Both the position numbers and the translations under genes were made by a program. This document shows positions 54,279 through 63,062 of a stretch of DNA of 64,000 nt, piece by piece. Numbering within the stretch: the stretch's first letter is position 1; every line of letters starts with the position of its first letter. The notes under the pieces were generated by a model. It was not told where the DNA came from. It saw only the letters and a list, made by a program, of their open reading frames with translations, and did no database searches. The DNA is taken from positions 1-64,000 of the forward strand of contig MVRK01000102.1 of the NCBI GenBank assembly GCA_002067365.1. Reading direction: 5' to 3'. This stretch comes from Methanosaeta sp. PtaU1.Bin060 (GTDB lineage: Archaea; Halobacteriota; Methanosarcinia; Methanotrichales; Methanotrichaceae).

Positions 54279-56435
54279 ATGAGCGTGATTTGGGGCAGGA
54301 TGATGATCCTGATAATCCTATGTATGCTCTTCATGGCCTCATCCGAGGCAAAGACCCTGACTCTCGGAGGCTCGGGAGACGTCAGGACGCTCTCGGAGGC
54401 GATTGCTCTTGCCCAGCCAGGAGATGAGATACTTCTTGGGCAAGGGTATTACGACGGTGCTCTCGTGGACAGGAACATATCGATTTGCGGATCATCTGAT
54501 GCCATATTGGGCCTGCCCAGCGTTGGTGCGCTCATCTTGGTGGCACCTGGGTGCAGGATCTCGAATCTCTCGATTAAGGCTGGCGGCTCAGGCCCGGCGC
54601 TGGAGCTTCAGTCATCTGACTGCGTCATTGCTCGCTGCTCCCTTCAGGGAAAAGCGACAGGCATCAGCGTCACAGGAAAAAATAACAGTGTGCAGGACTG
54701 CCAAATGGACTCCCCTCTCTGCATGGAGATCAAGGGATCGGGATGCAGCGTCCAGAACTGCACCATGCGGGGCGATATGGGTATCAAGATGACGGATTCT
54801 ATGCTAAACAGTGTTCAGGGGTGCAGCGTCCTGACATCCCAGGGAATGCAGATCGATGCCTCGCGCCTGAACAGGATCGAGAACAACACATTCTCGGGCA
54901 TGAGCTTTGGGGCCAGCCTCTCGGGGTCATCTGAAAACACGATCCAGGGAAACAACTTCTCTGGATCCTATGTGAGCGGCCTGGACATAGCCGACTCAAT
55001 AGGAAACAAAGTCAAATGCAACCGCATAACTGGCGGAAAGCTGGGGATCAGCCTGCGAAGGTCGGAGGGAAATAACCTCACAGCCAACGTATGTCGGAAA
55101 AATGAGCGGGCAGGCATCTACCTTGACAGCTCCTTCGAAAACAGGCTGGACGGAAATGAGCTTTCAGGAGACGGAAATGGCATATTGCTCGCCAACTCGA
55201 GGGATAACCTGCTGCGATTCAATAATGCATCTAGAAACAGCTACGGCATCTCCTTGAGAGGCTCCACAAGGATGATCCTTCAAGGCAACAACATGAGTGG
55301 CAATGAATACAACCTGCGCATTGATGCGGGAGATCTCACAGATGGCTCGTCGGGCCATTATTTCTACCTCCATGAGATCGACTCCTCCAACCTCGTCGAC
55401 GGAAAAACGGTCTCCTACATCGTGGGAAAGGCCAATGTTGAGGTGCCCTCAGGCAGCGGCTTCGTCGGGCTCGTCTCCTGCCGCAATGCTCTGATCGCAA
55501 ACCAGAACATATCCAACAGCAGTGCCGGGATGCTCATCATCAACTGCACGGGCATCAGGATCGATGGCTGCAATATATCAAGATGCGAATCGGGAGTCGA
55601 TCTCTTGAACAGCACCATCTGGTCTGTGAATGGCATTCGAGCTGCTGACTGCAAGACCGGCTTTGCTGCTCAAGGCTCTATCAACGGCCTTTTTGAGAGA
55701 GACCTGGCAAGCAACTGCTCTGAGAGCGGCTTTCGTGCTGAGGGCTCTTTGAATCTGACATGGCAAGGCTGCAGCGCCATCTCGAACACGAAGGGCCTTG
55801 CCATTTCAGGATCGAGGCTGTGCAGCGTGAATAACTGCAGCGTGAGGGAGAGCAAGGATGAGGGCATACTCCTCACGAACTCCCATAAGTGCTCCCTTAA
55901 GGGAAACAATGCCTTCTCGAACGAGAGGGGAATCTCCCTTGTGAGCAGCAATGCCTGTCAGCTCCTGGAGAATAACGCAAGCTTGAACAAGATCGACGGG
56001 ATCTCTGTAATGCAGCTCTCAAGCACTGATCTCCTGAGGAACATGGCCCGCGAGAACGGCCAGGGCATCTTCGTCCAATCATCGAGTCACATGAAGATCG
56101 ACGGCAACACCCTCGACCACAACAGCCGCTATGGTCTGAGGATGAGCGGCGCAAGCAGGTGCAATGTAACAGAGAACTCCCTCGTCAGAAACCAGATCGC
56201 AGGCATCAATCTTGTGGATTGCACTGGGAATTTGATCTACCACAATGTGTTCACAGAGAATGGGCTGCAGAACGCAGCTGACAACGGAGAAAACCAGTGG
56301 GATCTGGGACCAGAGATCGGCGGCAACTACTGGAGCGATCATCCTGTGAGCGGAAACCCGGGCAATTCTTCTTGCAAGATCCCCTCGAGCGGCGTGGACA
56401 GGTATCCCTTCCAGGACCCGGAGGGCTGGAGATGA
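54279..56435 (+). CDS. Secreted right-handed beta-helix protein (NosD-like repeats)
   Basis: Around 718 residues from ATG 54279; a signal peptide (ILIILCMLFMASSEA) is followed by parallel beta-helix rungs along the whole length, each with patterns such as NSVQGCSVL, NRIENNTFSGM and GNNLTANVCRKNE. ATGs at 54204 and 54300 are alternative starts. The repeats match the periplasmic copper-binding/NosD and CASH (carbohydrate-binding and sugar hydrolase) class, with many Asn-x-Ser/Thr glycosylation sites. No catalytic residues or anchor could be named. Probably a cell-surface protein. Its stop overlaps the ahb start by four bases. Confidence 0.78.
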   Translation: MSVIWGRMMILIILCMLFMASSEAKTLTLGGSGDVRTLSEAIALAQPGDEILLGQGYYDGALVDRNISICGSSDAILGLPSVGALILVAPGCRISNLSIKAGGSGPALELQSSDCVIARCSLQGKATGISVTGKNNSVQDCQMDSPLCMEIKGSGCSVQNCTMRGDMGIKMTDSMLNSVQGCSVLTSQGMQIDASRLNRIENNTFSGMSFGASLSGSSENTIQGNNFSGSYVSGLDIADSIGNKVKCNRITGGKLGISLRRSEGNNLTANVCRKNERAGIYLDSSFENRLDGNELSGDGNGILLANSRDNLLRFNNASRNSYGISLRGSTRMILQGNNMSGNEYNLRIDAGDLTDGSSGHYFYLHEIDSSNLVDGKTVSYIVGKANVEVPSGSGFVGLVSCRNALIANQNISNSSAGMLIINCTGIRIDGCNISRCESGVDLLNSTIWSVNGIRAADCKTGFAAQGSINGLFERDLASNCSESGFRAEGSLNLTWQGCSAISNTKGLAISGSRLCSVNNCSVRESKDEGILLTNSHKCSLKGNNAFSNERGISLVSSNACQLLENNASLNKIDGISVMQLSSTDLLRNMARENGQGIFVQSSSHMKIDGNTLDHNSRYGLRMSGASRCNVTENSLVRNQIAGINLVDCTGNLIYHNVFTENGLQNAADNGENQWDLGPEIGGNYWSDHPVSGNPGNSSCKIPSSGVDRYPFQDPEGWR

Positions 56436-56893
56436 TGGAGCCCTTGGATCTTGAGCTTCTGAAGATCGCCCAGGAGGGAATAGAGCTGACACAGAGGCCC
56501 TACCTGCTCATGGCGGAGCAGCTCGGCATCTCAGAGGCTGAGGTGATACAGAGGCTGAAGGGCCTGGAGGAGAGGGGAGTGATCAGGAGGTTTGCCGCCA
56601 CCATCGGCCACAGGGCTCTTGGCATCGTGGCCAATGCCATGATCGCCTGGAATGTTCCGCCATCCGAGGTGGAGCGCACGGGAGAGCTCTTCGCCTCATC
56701 GGGGGACGTCACCCACTGCTACGAGCGAGGGACTGCCCCCGACTGGCCATACAACCTGTACACCATGGTTCACGCGCGCTGCAAAGAGGACTGCCTCAAG
56801 ATCGCCTCACAGCTCTCGAAGGCCTCAGGGATAAAGGAGTACCGCGTTTTATTCAGCGAGAAGGAGTACAAGAAGACGAGCGCGAGGATCTGA
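56432..56893 (+). CDS. Siroheme decarboxylase subunit (AhbA/AhbB, Lrp-like)
   Basis: 153 residues. Part of the alternative heme pathway: decarboxylates siroheme to 12,18-didecarboxysiroheme. The N-terminal HTH of the Lrp type (LMAEQLGISEAEVIQRLKGL) is followed by RRFAATIGHRALGIVANAMI and YERGTAPDWPYNLYTMVHA, typical of Ahb proteins. Only one subunit gene is here; the partner must lie elsewhere or the enzyme is a homo-oligomer. Starts with ATG 56432 overlapping the beta-helix gene (ATGA); in-frame ATG 56435 is an alternative. Confidence 0.87.
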   Translation: MMEPLDLELLKIAQEGIELTQRPYLLMAEQLGISEAEVIQRLKGLEERGVIRRFAATIGHRALGIVANAMIAWNVPPSEVERTGELFASSGDVTHCYERGTAPDWPYNLYTMVHARCKEDCLKIASQLSKASGIKEYRVLFSEKEYKKTSARI

Positions 56894-56900
56894 GAAAGGC

Positions 56901-57611
56901 ATGACTGAGCACGAAGAAGACGCAAAAGGGCGGCTGTCTCTGCCCCTGCAGCTGGACTTGAGCGAGAGGCTGGTGGTCATCTTCGGCGGTGGCGGGGTGG
57001 GCGAGAGGAAGGCCAGGCTCTTCTCCAGGAGCGCGCGCGTCATAGTGATCAGCAGTGATTTCACGCCGGGCCTGCGTCAGATGGAGGGAGATGTGACGCT
57101 GATCTGCGCAAAGCTGAGCCTGTCGCAGGACTTCGAGAGGTACCTGGAGGGCGCTTTCATCGTGATCCCTGCGACAAGCGATCGGGCTTTGAACAGGAAG
57201 ATCGAGCAGGCTGCCCAGGCGCATGGCGTCCTCGTCAACAGAGTGGACGGCGTCGGGGATGTGGTGGTGCCCTCGCTCGTCAGAAAGGGCCCGATCACCA
57301 TCGCCATCTTCACGAAGAGCCCTGCCCTCTCGAAGCATCTGAGGCTCCGGCTGGAGGAGGTGCTGTCCGAGGATTACGAGGCGATGGCCAGGCTGCTCTC
57401 TGAGGTCAGGAAGGAGCTTAAGGGCTCTGTGTCCGATCAGAGGGAGAGGGCCAGGAGAGTCTGGAGAATCCTGGAGGATGAGGAGGTCTGGAGGCTTCTG
57501 GACACATCCTACGAAAAAGCCTATAACCGAGCCCGAGAACTTGTATGTAAGGATGAGCGAGATAGCCTCGATGCTTGTGACCCACCGCAAGGCATCCATC
57601 GACGAGATTGA
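56901..57611 (+). CDS. Precorrin-2 dehydrogenase/sirohydrochlorin ferrochelatase-like (SirC/Met8p family)
   Basis: 236 residues. Oxidises precorrin-2 to sirohydrochlorin with NAD; iron insertion is less certain. The N-terminal Rossmann motif is VIFGGGGVGERKARLF (about 24-39). NRVDGVGDVVVPSLVRKGPITIAIFTKS is the family's central motif (two parts). It overlaps the hemA start region by 59 bases and follows ahb by 7 bp. Confidence 0.88.
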   Translation: MTEHEEDAKGRLSLPLQLDLSERLVVIFGGGGVGERKARLFSRSARVIVISSDFTPGLRQMEGDVTLICAKLSLSQDFERYLEGAFIVIPATSDRALNRKIEQAAQAHGVLVNRVDGVGDVVVPSLVRKGPITIAIFTKSPALSKHLRLRLEEVLSEDYEAMARLLSEVRKELKGSVSDQRERARRVWRILEDEEVWRLLDTSYEKAYNRARELVCKDERDSLDACDPPQGIHRRD

Positions 57612-58800
57612 GAACGCCTGGCATGGAGACGTAGCGACACTTCTCAGATGGGTAGGCTCTCAGGAGAGGGTCGAGGAGTGCGCAGTGCTGAAGACATGCA
57701 ATCGCGTCGAGATCTATGTGGTCAGCCCCCGCGGGGAGAAGGTGCTCTTCGATCTGGCAAAGAAGGCGCGCGTATCCTCTCGCATCATCGACTTCCACGA
57801 TCATGATGAGTCGCTGCTTCACCTTCTGCGGCTTGCCTCGGGCCTTGAGTCCATGATCATCGGCGAGGACCAGATCCTGGGACAGATGAAGGAGCTGATC
57901 CAGATGGCTATGAAGGCCGGGACTACCGGCTGGATGCTGGAGACCGCCTTCAAGAAGGCCATTCAGGTTGGAAAGCGCGTGCGCAAAGAGACGCAGATAA
58001 ACGAGAGGGCTGTCTCAGTGGGCTCGGCTGCAGTGGACCTGGCGGAGGGCATTTTTGGGGAGCTACAGGGCAAGTCGGTTCTTGTCATCGGCGCGGGCGA
58101 GACGGGTGAACTCATCTCCCGCGCCCTTTTGGCAAAGGAGATCGGGAGCATCTGCATCACCAACAGGACCTTTGACACTGCGCAGGCCCTGGCAGAGTGC
58201 CTCGGAGGAGAGGCTGTGCCCTTCGAGGAGATGAGAGATCGGCTGAGGGAGGCGGACGTGGTGATCAGCGCCACTGCGGCTCCCCACTACATCCTTCTCA
58301 AGGAGGACATCGAGAGGGCCATGGCCGGCCGGGAGAGGAAGCTTCTCCTGATAGACATCGCCAACCCAAGGGACATCGACGAGGCGGCGGCGTGTGTTCC
58401 GGGCGTGGAGCTTCACAACATCGACAGCCTGCGCAACATCAGCAGCGAGAACATGAGGCAGAGGCGGGAGGAGGCCCTGAAGGTCGAGGCGATCATCGCC
58501 GAGGAGCTGCAGCTTCTCAAGGCCAAGTACAAGAGGAAGCAGGCGGAGGAGCTGCTGGCGAGGCTGTACTCTCAGGCAGAGGTCGTAAAGGACCAGGAGG
58601 TCAGGAAGGCCATGAACAAGCTCTCGGCGCGTCATACCCTGGGCGAGGTCGAGCAGCAGGTGCTCCAGGACATGAGCCACTCCATTGTGAACAAGCTACT
58701 GGCTGAGCCGACCAAGGTCCTCAAGAGCGCCGCAGAGCGCGGGGACACTGAGCTTCTCGCATCCCTCAGAGAGCTATTCCGGCTGGAGGAGACCATATGA
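57553..58800 (+). CDS. hemA: Glutamyl-tRNA reductase
   Basis: First committed step of tetrapyrrole synthesis: Glu-tRNA to glutamate-1-semialdehyde. From ATG 57553 the protein has 415 residues and begins MSEIASMLVTHRKAS, like related methanogen enzymes. The catalytic Cys is in LKTCNRVEIY, the NADPH motif in VLVIGAGETGELISRAL. The C-terminal dimer domain is complete. The frame is open from 57478, inside the preceding gene, without family similarity. Confidence 0.95.
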   Translation: MSEIASMLVTHRKASIDEIENAWHGDVATLLRWVGSQERVEECAVLKTCNRVEIYVVSPRGEKVLFDLAKKARVSSRIIDFHDHDESLLHLLRLASGLESMIIGEDQILGQMKELIQMAMKAGTTGWMLETAFKKAIQVGKRVRKETQINERAVSVGSAAVDLAEGIFGELQGKSVLVIGAGETGELISRALLAKEIGSICITNRTFDTAQALAECLGGEAVPFEEMRDRLREADVVISATAAPHYILLKEDIERAMAGRERKLLLIDIANPRDIDEAAACVPGVELHNIDSLRNISSENMRQRREEALKVEAIIAEELQLLKAKYKRKQAEELLARLYSQAEVVKDQEVRKAMNKLSARHTLGEVEQQVLQDMSHSIVNKLLAEPTKVLKSAAERGDTELLASLRELFRLEETI

Positions 58801-59756
58801 GACGAATGAGGAGGCTGAGAAAGCCAGGCATAAGGGAGATGGTGGCTGAGACGAGGCTCTCGGCGAAGAGCATGATACAGCCCATCTTCGTGGACGAGAG
58901 GATCACAGAGCCGATGGCGATCGAGGCCATGCCCGGCCAGTTCAGGCAGAGCCTTGGGAGCCTGGCCACTGAGGCAGCCCTCCTTGAGGATCTGGGCGTG
59001 CCAGCAGTGCTTCTCTTCGGCCTGCCTGCCATTAAGGATGAGGTCGGCTCGGCCGCCTCTGACCCAGAGGGCGTGATCCAGAGGGCGATACGGCTGATAA
59101 AGGAGACCACTGACATCGTAGTAATAACAGACCTGTGCCTCTGCGAGTACACGAGCCACGGCCACTGCGGTCTCGTCAGGGGCGATGAGGTCCTGAATGA
59201 CGAGACGCTGCCCCTCCTGGGAGAGATCGCGACGAGCCACGCCGAGGCGGGAGCTGATATCATCGCTCCGAGCGGGATGATGGACCACATGGTCAGAGCC
59301 ATACGCGTCGCCCTCGATCTTGAAGGGTACACAGAGATGCCGATCCTATCCTATGCAGCCAAGTACGCCTCCACATTTTATGGGCCCTTCAGGGAGGCGG
59401 CAGAGTCAGGCTTCGCCTTTGGCGACAGAAAGGGATATCAGATGGACCCCGCGAACGCCGCCGAGGCGCTCTGGGAGGTGCAGCTCGACATAGAGGAGGG
59501 AGCTGACATGGTCATGGTCAAGCCGGCGATGCCCTACCTGGATGTACTGCGCTCTGTGAAGGATATCTTCGGCATGCCGACCGCCGCCTACCAGGTGAGC
59601 GGGGAGTACTCCATGATCGCTGCGGCGGCAGAGCGCGGATGGCTGGATGAGAGGGCTGCAATCCTTGAGTCGCTGACATCTATCAAGCGTGCGGGGGCCG
59701 ATATGATCATCACCTACTGGGCGAAGGAATTTGCAAAAGGCGAAGGAAGATCATAG
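58797..59756 (+). CDS. hemB: Porphobilinogen synthase
   Basis: Condenses two 5-aminolevulinates. 319 residues; Zn-binding Cys in DLCLCEYTSHGHCG, Schiff-base lysines in YAAKYAS and MVKPAMPYLD. Overlaps hemA by four bases (ATGA). The gene for glutamate-1-semialdehyde aminomutase (hemL) would be needed between the two steps and is not in this stretch. Confidence 0.95.
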   Translation: MRRMRRLRKPGIREMVAETRLSAKSMIQPIFVDERITEPMAIEAMPGQFRQSLGSLATEAALLEDLGVPAVLLFGLPAIKDEVGSAASDPEGVIQRAIRLIKETTDIVVITDLCLCEYTSHGHCGLVRGDEVLNDETLPLLGEIATSHAEAGADIIAPSGMMDHMVRAIRVALDLEGYTEMPILSYAAKYASTFYGPFREAAESGFAFGDRKGYQMDPANAAEALWEVQLDIEEGADMVMVKPAMPYLDVLRSVKDIFGMPTAAYQVSGEYSMIAAAAERGWLDERAAILESLTSIKRAGADMIITYWAKEFAKGEGRS

Positions 59757-60195
59757 CGAGCTTTTACCTTATTATTACACCGGGAGCGCGGAGGGTCACG
59801 AATATCTGACATTCTGGTCGGGGATGAAGTGAACCCTTGCCCATTCTTTGTGCTCTCTTAAAGATCAATAAAACATTGCCTCTTTTAAGATGAGGTTGTA
59901 CTTGGCACTTAGCCACAGTGGTGCCACTCACCTATGGCTAGGATGTTATGAACTTTGGAAATGCGTAGCTTCCGCCATGGCTATGGTCGGGTCATCTACC
60001 ACATCAGGGGAAACCGAAAGCAGAGTTTCCAATCGTGCGGATCGAGTGAATCTGGGCAACGAAGACTTAACGATTTTTGGATTCCATAAAACCGGTGTGG
60101 AGGCGTGCGGCCCGAAGCATACCCCATCCATTAGAGGGTGGGGTGGCCGCACGCAGCTTGATATATCCACATCTAAGAGATCATCGCTGGCATCA
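59757..60195. other. Gene-free convergent gap with three inverted repeats
   Basis: No gene supported. Inverted repeats: TAGCCA/TGGCTA (59910-59915, 59935-59940) with AGTGG/CCACT inside; GGAAAC/GTTTCC (60009-60014, 60025-60030); and a strong hairpin at 60103-60154. It separates hemB from the convergent substrate-binding protein. Could hold terminators, a small RNA, or remains of a mobile element. Confidence 0.5.
60103..60154. terminator. Long perfect hairpin after the substrate-binding protein gene
   Basis: Outer stem GCGTGCGGCC/GGCCGCACGC (10 bp, perfect); inner stem ACCCCATCC/GGGTGGGGT (9 bp with one G-T pair) and loop ATTAGA; an eight-base bulge on one side only. It lies 42 bases after the stop of the minus-strand gene. 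No strong T-run follows, so transcript stabilisation is as likely as termination. Confidence 0.55.
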
Positions 60196-61476
60196 TCAGG
60201 CGTACGGATAGACGAATGCCCCTTTGTTTCTGACATCATAATCCAGGCCCATCATGTTCACATACTCCTGATGAGCAGCCACAGGATCCAGATCTGCAAA
60301 CCTATCTGGGTAGAACCATTTGGCGAGAAGCAACAGGGCGCTCGGATAGTTGGGGGTCACAGCATAGTCGTTGGTGATGATGTAGACCCGATCGTTCTTC
60401 ACAGCCGAGATGTTATCAAAGCCAGGCAGTGATTCAATGTCCTGTACATACTTCTGCAGAAGGTTGTCGTTTTCGTTTTCATATGGCCTTATGCCTTTTC
60501 CCATTGCCCTGCCAACAATGACATCCGGGTTTTCCAAAAGAACCCATTCGGTCTCAATATCGCCATACTCCATTGTCGTATCAAGATATTTGGATAGGTG
60601 GCCGGATGCTATGTTCTTTCCACCTGCCATCTCCACCAGCTTGCTGGCAGCATGACCTGAGCCAATGGCGGTTCGCGTTACGAGCGGCTTATCGCCCTCC
60701 GGAGTGCTCTCAAGATAGACGTTGATGCGATCGTTCTCTGAAATATCTGCAACTCGATCCTCAACCTGGGAGAGACTGCGATCGTGCCATTGCAAATACT
60801 TGCCGGCCTTATCCCTTGCCCCCAGAAGAATGCCGAGGAGCTTGACCTTTTCTCTCATGGCATCAGGTCCAAGTCCGCTGCACTCGCAGTCAAACCTCAA
60901 AACCTTGATCTCTGAAGGAAGCTTGGCGTCCAGGGACTCCTCGGTCGGGTAAAACGTATAGGCCAAAATCACATCCGGCCTGCTGTTGACGACAGCCTCA
61001 ACATCCGGCTCTGCGCCGCTGCCGATGTTTTTATCCTTGCTCATCTCTGGAAACCTGTTTGGCTGCTCTGCAAATGTGTCCCTGACGCCCACGATTTTGT
61101 CCTGTGCTCCCAGTAGCTGCAGGATCTCGGCGCACTGGTGGGTGTAGATGACCAGCCTCTCCAGGGGCTGCCTGACAGTCACAGTCCTGTTGTCTGAGTC
61201 TATGATGGTGATCTCGCTTTGTGTGCCGTTTATGATCTTTTCCACCTGCTGTAGATCTGCTTCATCGATCTTGCTGTTATTGTCAGCATCAGCAAGGGCC
61301 GTCGCCTGCGCTTTTCCTTCAATTATTTCCCCCAAATATTTCAGGTCTTGATCATTCACATCGTCATCCATATTGGCATTACCGAAGACATGCAGAACAT
61401 AGCCCAGGCCAACGGCTTCTGACATGGCCAGGGCAAATAGCATAATCAGGGCTACGAACAGGTGCTTGAATCTCAT
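60196..61476 (-). CDS. Dockerin-containing ABC substrate-binding protein (BtuF/FepB type)
   Basis: 426 residues from ATG 61476, with GGAG nine bases upstream; the open frame to 61668 is not part of it. Order: signal peptide (FVALIMLFALAMSEA), two dockerin-like EF-hand repeats (NANMDDDVNDQDLKYLGEII, then DADNNSKIDEADLQQVEKII), a linker, and a periplasmic-binding domain of the iron/cobalamin type (ERLVIYTHQCAEILQLLGAQ, ENPDVIVGRAMG). Likely captures a metal chelate or corrinoid outside the membrane. Divergent from a paralogue at 61788. Confidence 0.87.
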   Translation of the reverse strand: MRFKHLFVALIMLFALAMSEAVGLGYVLHVFGNANMDDDVNDQDLKYLGEIIEGKAQATALADADNNSKIDEADLQQVEKIINGTQSEITIIDSDNRTVTVRQPLERLVIYTHQCAEILQLLGAQDKIVGVRDTFAEQPNRFPEMSKDKNIGSGAEPDVEAVVNSRPDVILAYTFYPTEESLDAKLPSEIKVLRFDCECSGLGPDAMREKVKLLGILLGARDKAGKYLQWHDRSLSQVEDRVADISENDRINVYLESTPEGDKPLVTRTAIGSGHAASKLVEMAGGKNIASGHLSKYLDTTMEYGDIETEWVLLENPDVIVGRAMGKGIRPYENENDNLLQKYVQDIESLPGFDNISAVKNDRVYIITNDYAVTPNYPSALLLLAKWFYPDRFADLDPVAAHQEYVNMMGLDYDVRNKGAFVYPYA

Positions 61477-61787
61477 ATTTTGCACTCCGTTTTTCCAGGG
61501 ACTGCACTGCGATATCGTCCGATGGCCATCCACTTTCAGGCAACGGGGAAACAAGTGCTGTCTGGGGATATAGATATACTTAATAGCACTAATTAAATCT
61601 ATTGGATTAAAAGTTATAACGTTCTTGTAGAATAATAATAATACCGTAGTCAGTCTAAAGTAAGCCAAAAATTTTCGATATTATTATTTTTTTATTTAAT
61701 AATCTGTAATTTAGTAATACTAGATTTTACTTTAATCAAAGCATTTATTAATAGCTAATATTATCTTAGATCAAAAGGTGACTGTGT
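61477..61787. promoter_or_regulatory. Shared promoter region of the two dockerin proteins
   Basis: Very AT-rich 311-bp gap between divergent genes. TAGTAATACTA (61712-61722) is an odd-length palindrome and a possible operator for metal-dependent control. Several TATA-like stretches make individual boxes uncertain. Confidence 0.4.
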
Positions 61788-63047
61788 GTGAATATACTTA
61801 AAAATATTTTGTGTATGATGGTGTTGATGCTGATGGTATCATCCATCGCAATCAGCTCATCCTGCACCTTGCAGATCTACGGAAATGCCAATATGGATGA
61901 GATCATCGACAGCGCAGACATAACATACCTTGAAAAGGTAATCAAAGGAGAGGCAGAGCAGACCCAGTTCTCTGATGCCAATGACGATGGAACAATCGAC
62001 CAGAAGGATATCGATCAGGTCCAAAAGATCATAGACGGCAATGAGGATAATCTGATCGTATTCGATGACACTGCAAGAGCTGTCAAAATCCCGGAGCCTG
62101 TGAAATCCTTTGTGTATCATGGTCACAATTCCTATGTCTATGAGACTGTGAGGGCCATTGGAGCTGCAGACAGGATCATCGGAATTACTGACAGATTTAT
62201 CACACAGGGCGGAAACAGATACAGCAAGTCCTATTTCCCAGAACTCCTTAACAATAATGTTGCGAATGTCGGAGATCTCCAGGCTGTAAACTACGAGGTC
62301 ATAAATAACCTCAATCCCGATGTCGTCCTCACCGACGCAGCAGAATATTATGATTACACCAAGACGCCTGACACTGCTGTCGTTGCCCTGGATGTAAACA
62401 TCACAAATTCCAAGGAAGCCTGCATGAGGTACGGCTACATCTTTGGTAAAGTCTCCGAGGCTAAAGAGTATTTGGATTGGTACACAAACATAGAGAACAA
62501 AATTGCAGAAAAGACGAAAGATATCGCTGACGCGAATAAGCCGCTGGTCTATGTGAGCAGCTACAATGTGGATACCACAAACTTCCAGGTGCCTGCGAGG
62601 GACAACTACAGAGCAGTCATGGCCAAGAATGCAGGCGGAAGATACATTGGCGATGAGCTGAGTGGCACAGGCATACAGGATGTCGATGCAGAATGGGTGA
62701 TCGCTAGAAACCCAGATGTAATGATATTCTCGGCAGCCAATTCGATTTTAGGGTACGATATCACTGATGATAAAAATGTGACTGAAGCCATTGACGAATT
62801 CCTGAAGAGGCCTGAGTTCGCGGACGTCAATGCAGTCAAGAACAAGAAAATCTACATGGTATCTCATCCGTATATTCTCTGCGGTGGAGCATCCGGGCTC
62901 ATAGGCACAATTTACTATGCCAAGTGGCTCTATCCCGATCTCTTTAGCGATATCGATGCGCAGGCAATTCATCAGGAGTATGTGACCAAATTCCAGCATC
63001 TGGATATTGACGTCTCAAAGTCGATCTCCGTGTATCCTCCGGCCTGA
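61788..63047 (+). CDS. Second dockerin-containing ABC substrate-binding protein
   Basis: 419 residues; GTG start with AAGGTGA at SD distance. Signal peptide (CMMVLMLMVSSIAIS), then dockerin-like repeats (GNANMDEIIDSADITYLEKV and DANDDGTIDQKDIDQVQKII), then a binding domain with RIIGITDRF, NPDVVLTDAAEYYDY and ARNPDVMIFSAAN. Same layout as the gene at 60196 but strongly diverged in the binding domain, so the ligand may differ. The FecCD permease gene follows after 15 bp on the same strand. Confidence 0.87.
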   Translation: MNILKNILCMMVLMLMVSSIAISSSCTLQIYGNANMDEIIDSADITYLEKVIKGEAEQTQFSDANDDGTIDQKDIDQVQKIIDGNEDNLIVFDDTARAVKIPEPVKSFVYHGHNSYVYETVRAIGAADRIIGITDRFITQGGNRYSKSYFPELLNNNVANVGDLQAVNYEVINNLNPDVVLTDAAEYYDYTKTPDTAVVALDVNITNSKEACMRYGYIFGKVSEAKEYLDWYTNIENKIAEKTKDIADANKPLVYVSSYNVDTTNFQVPARDNYRAVMAKNAGGRYIGDELSGTGIQDVDAEWVIARNPDVMIFSAANSILGYDITDDKNVTEAIDEFLKRPEFADVNAVKNKKIYMVSHPYILCGGASGLIGTIYYAKWLYPDLFSDIDAQAIHQEYVTKFQHLDIDVSKSISVYPPA

Positions 63048-63062
63048 TGAGAGGCTATAGCA

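Noticed and set aside
59946-60239. 97-codon minus frame in the convergent gap
   Set aside because: It overlaps the end of the substrate-binding gene and the hairpin, lacks an SD and shows no known domain.
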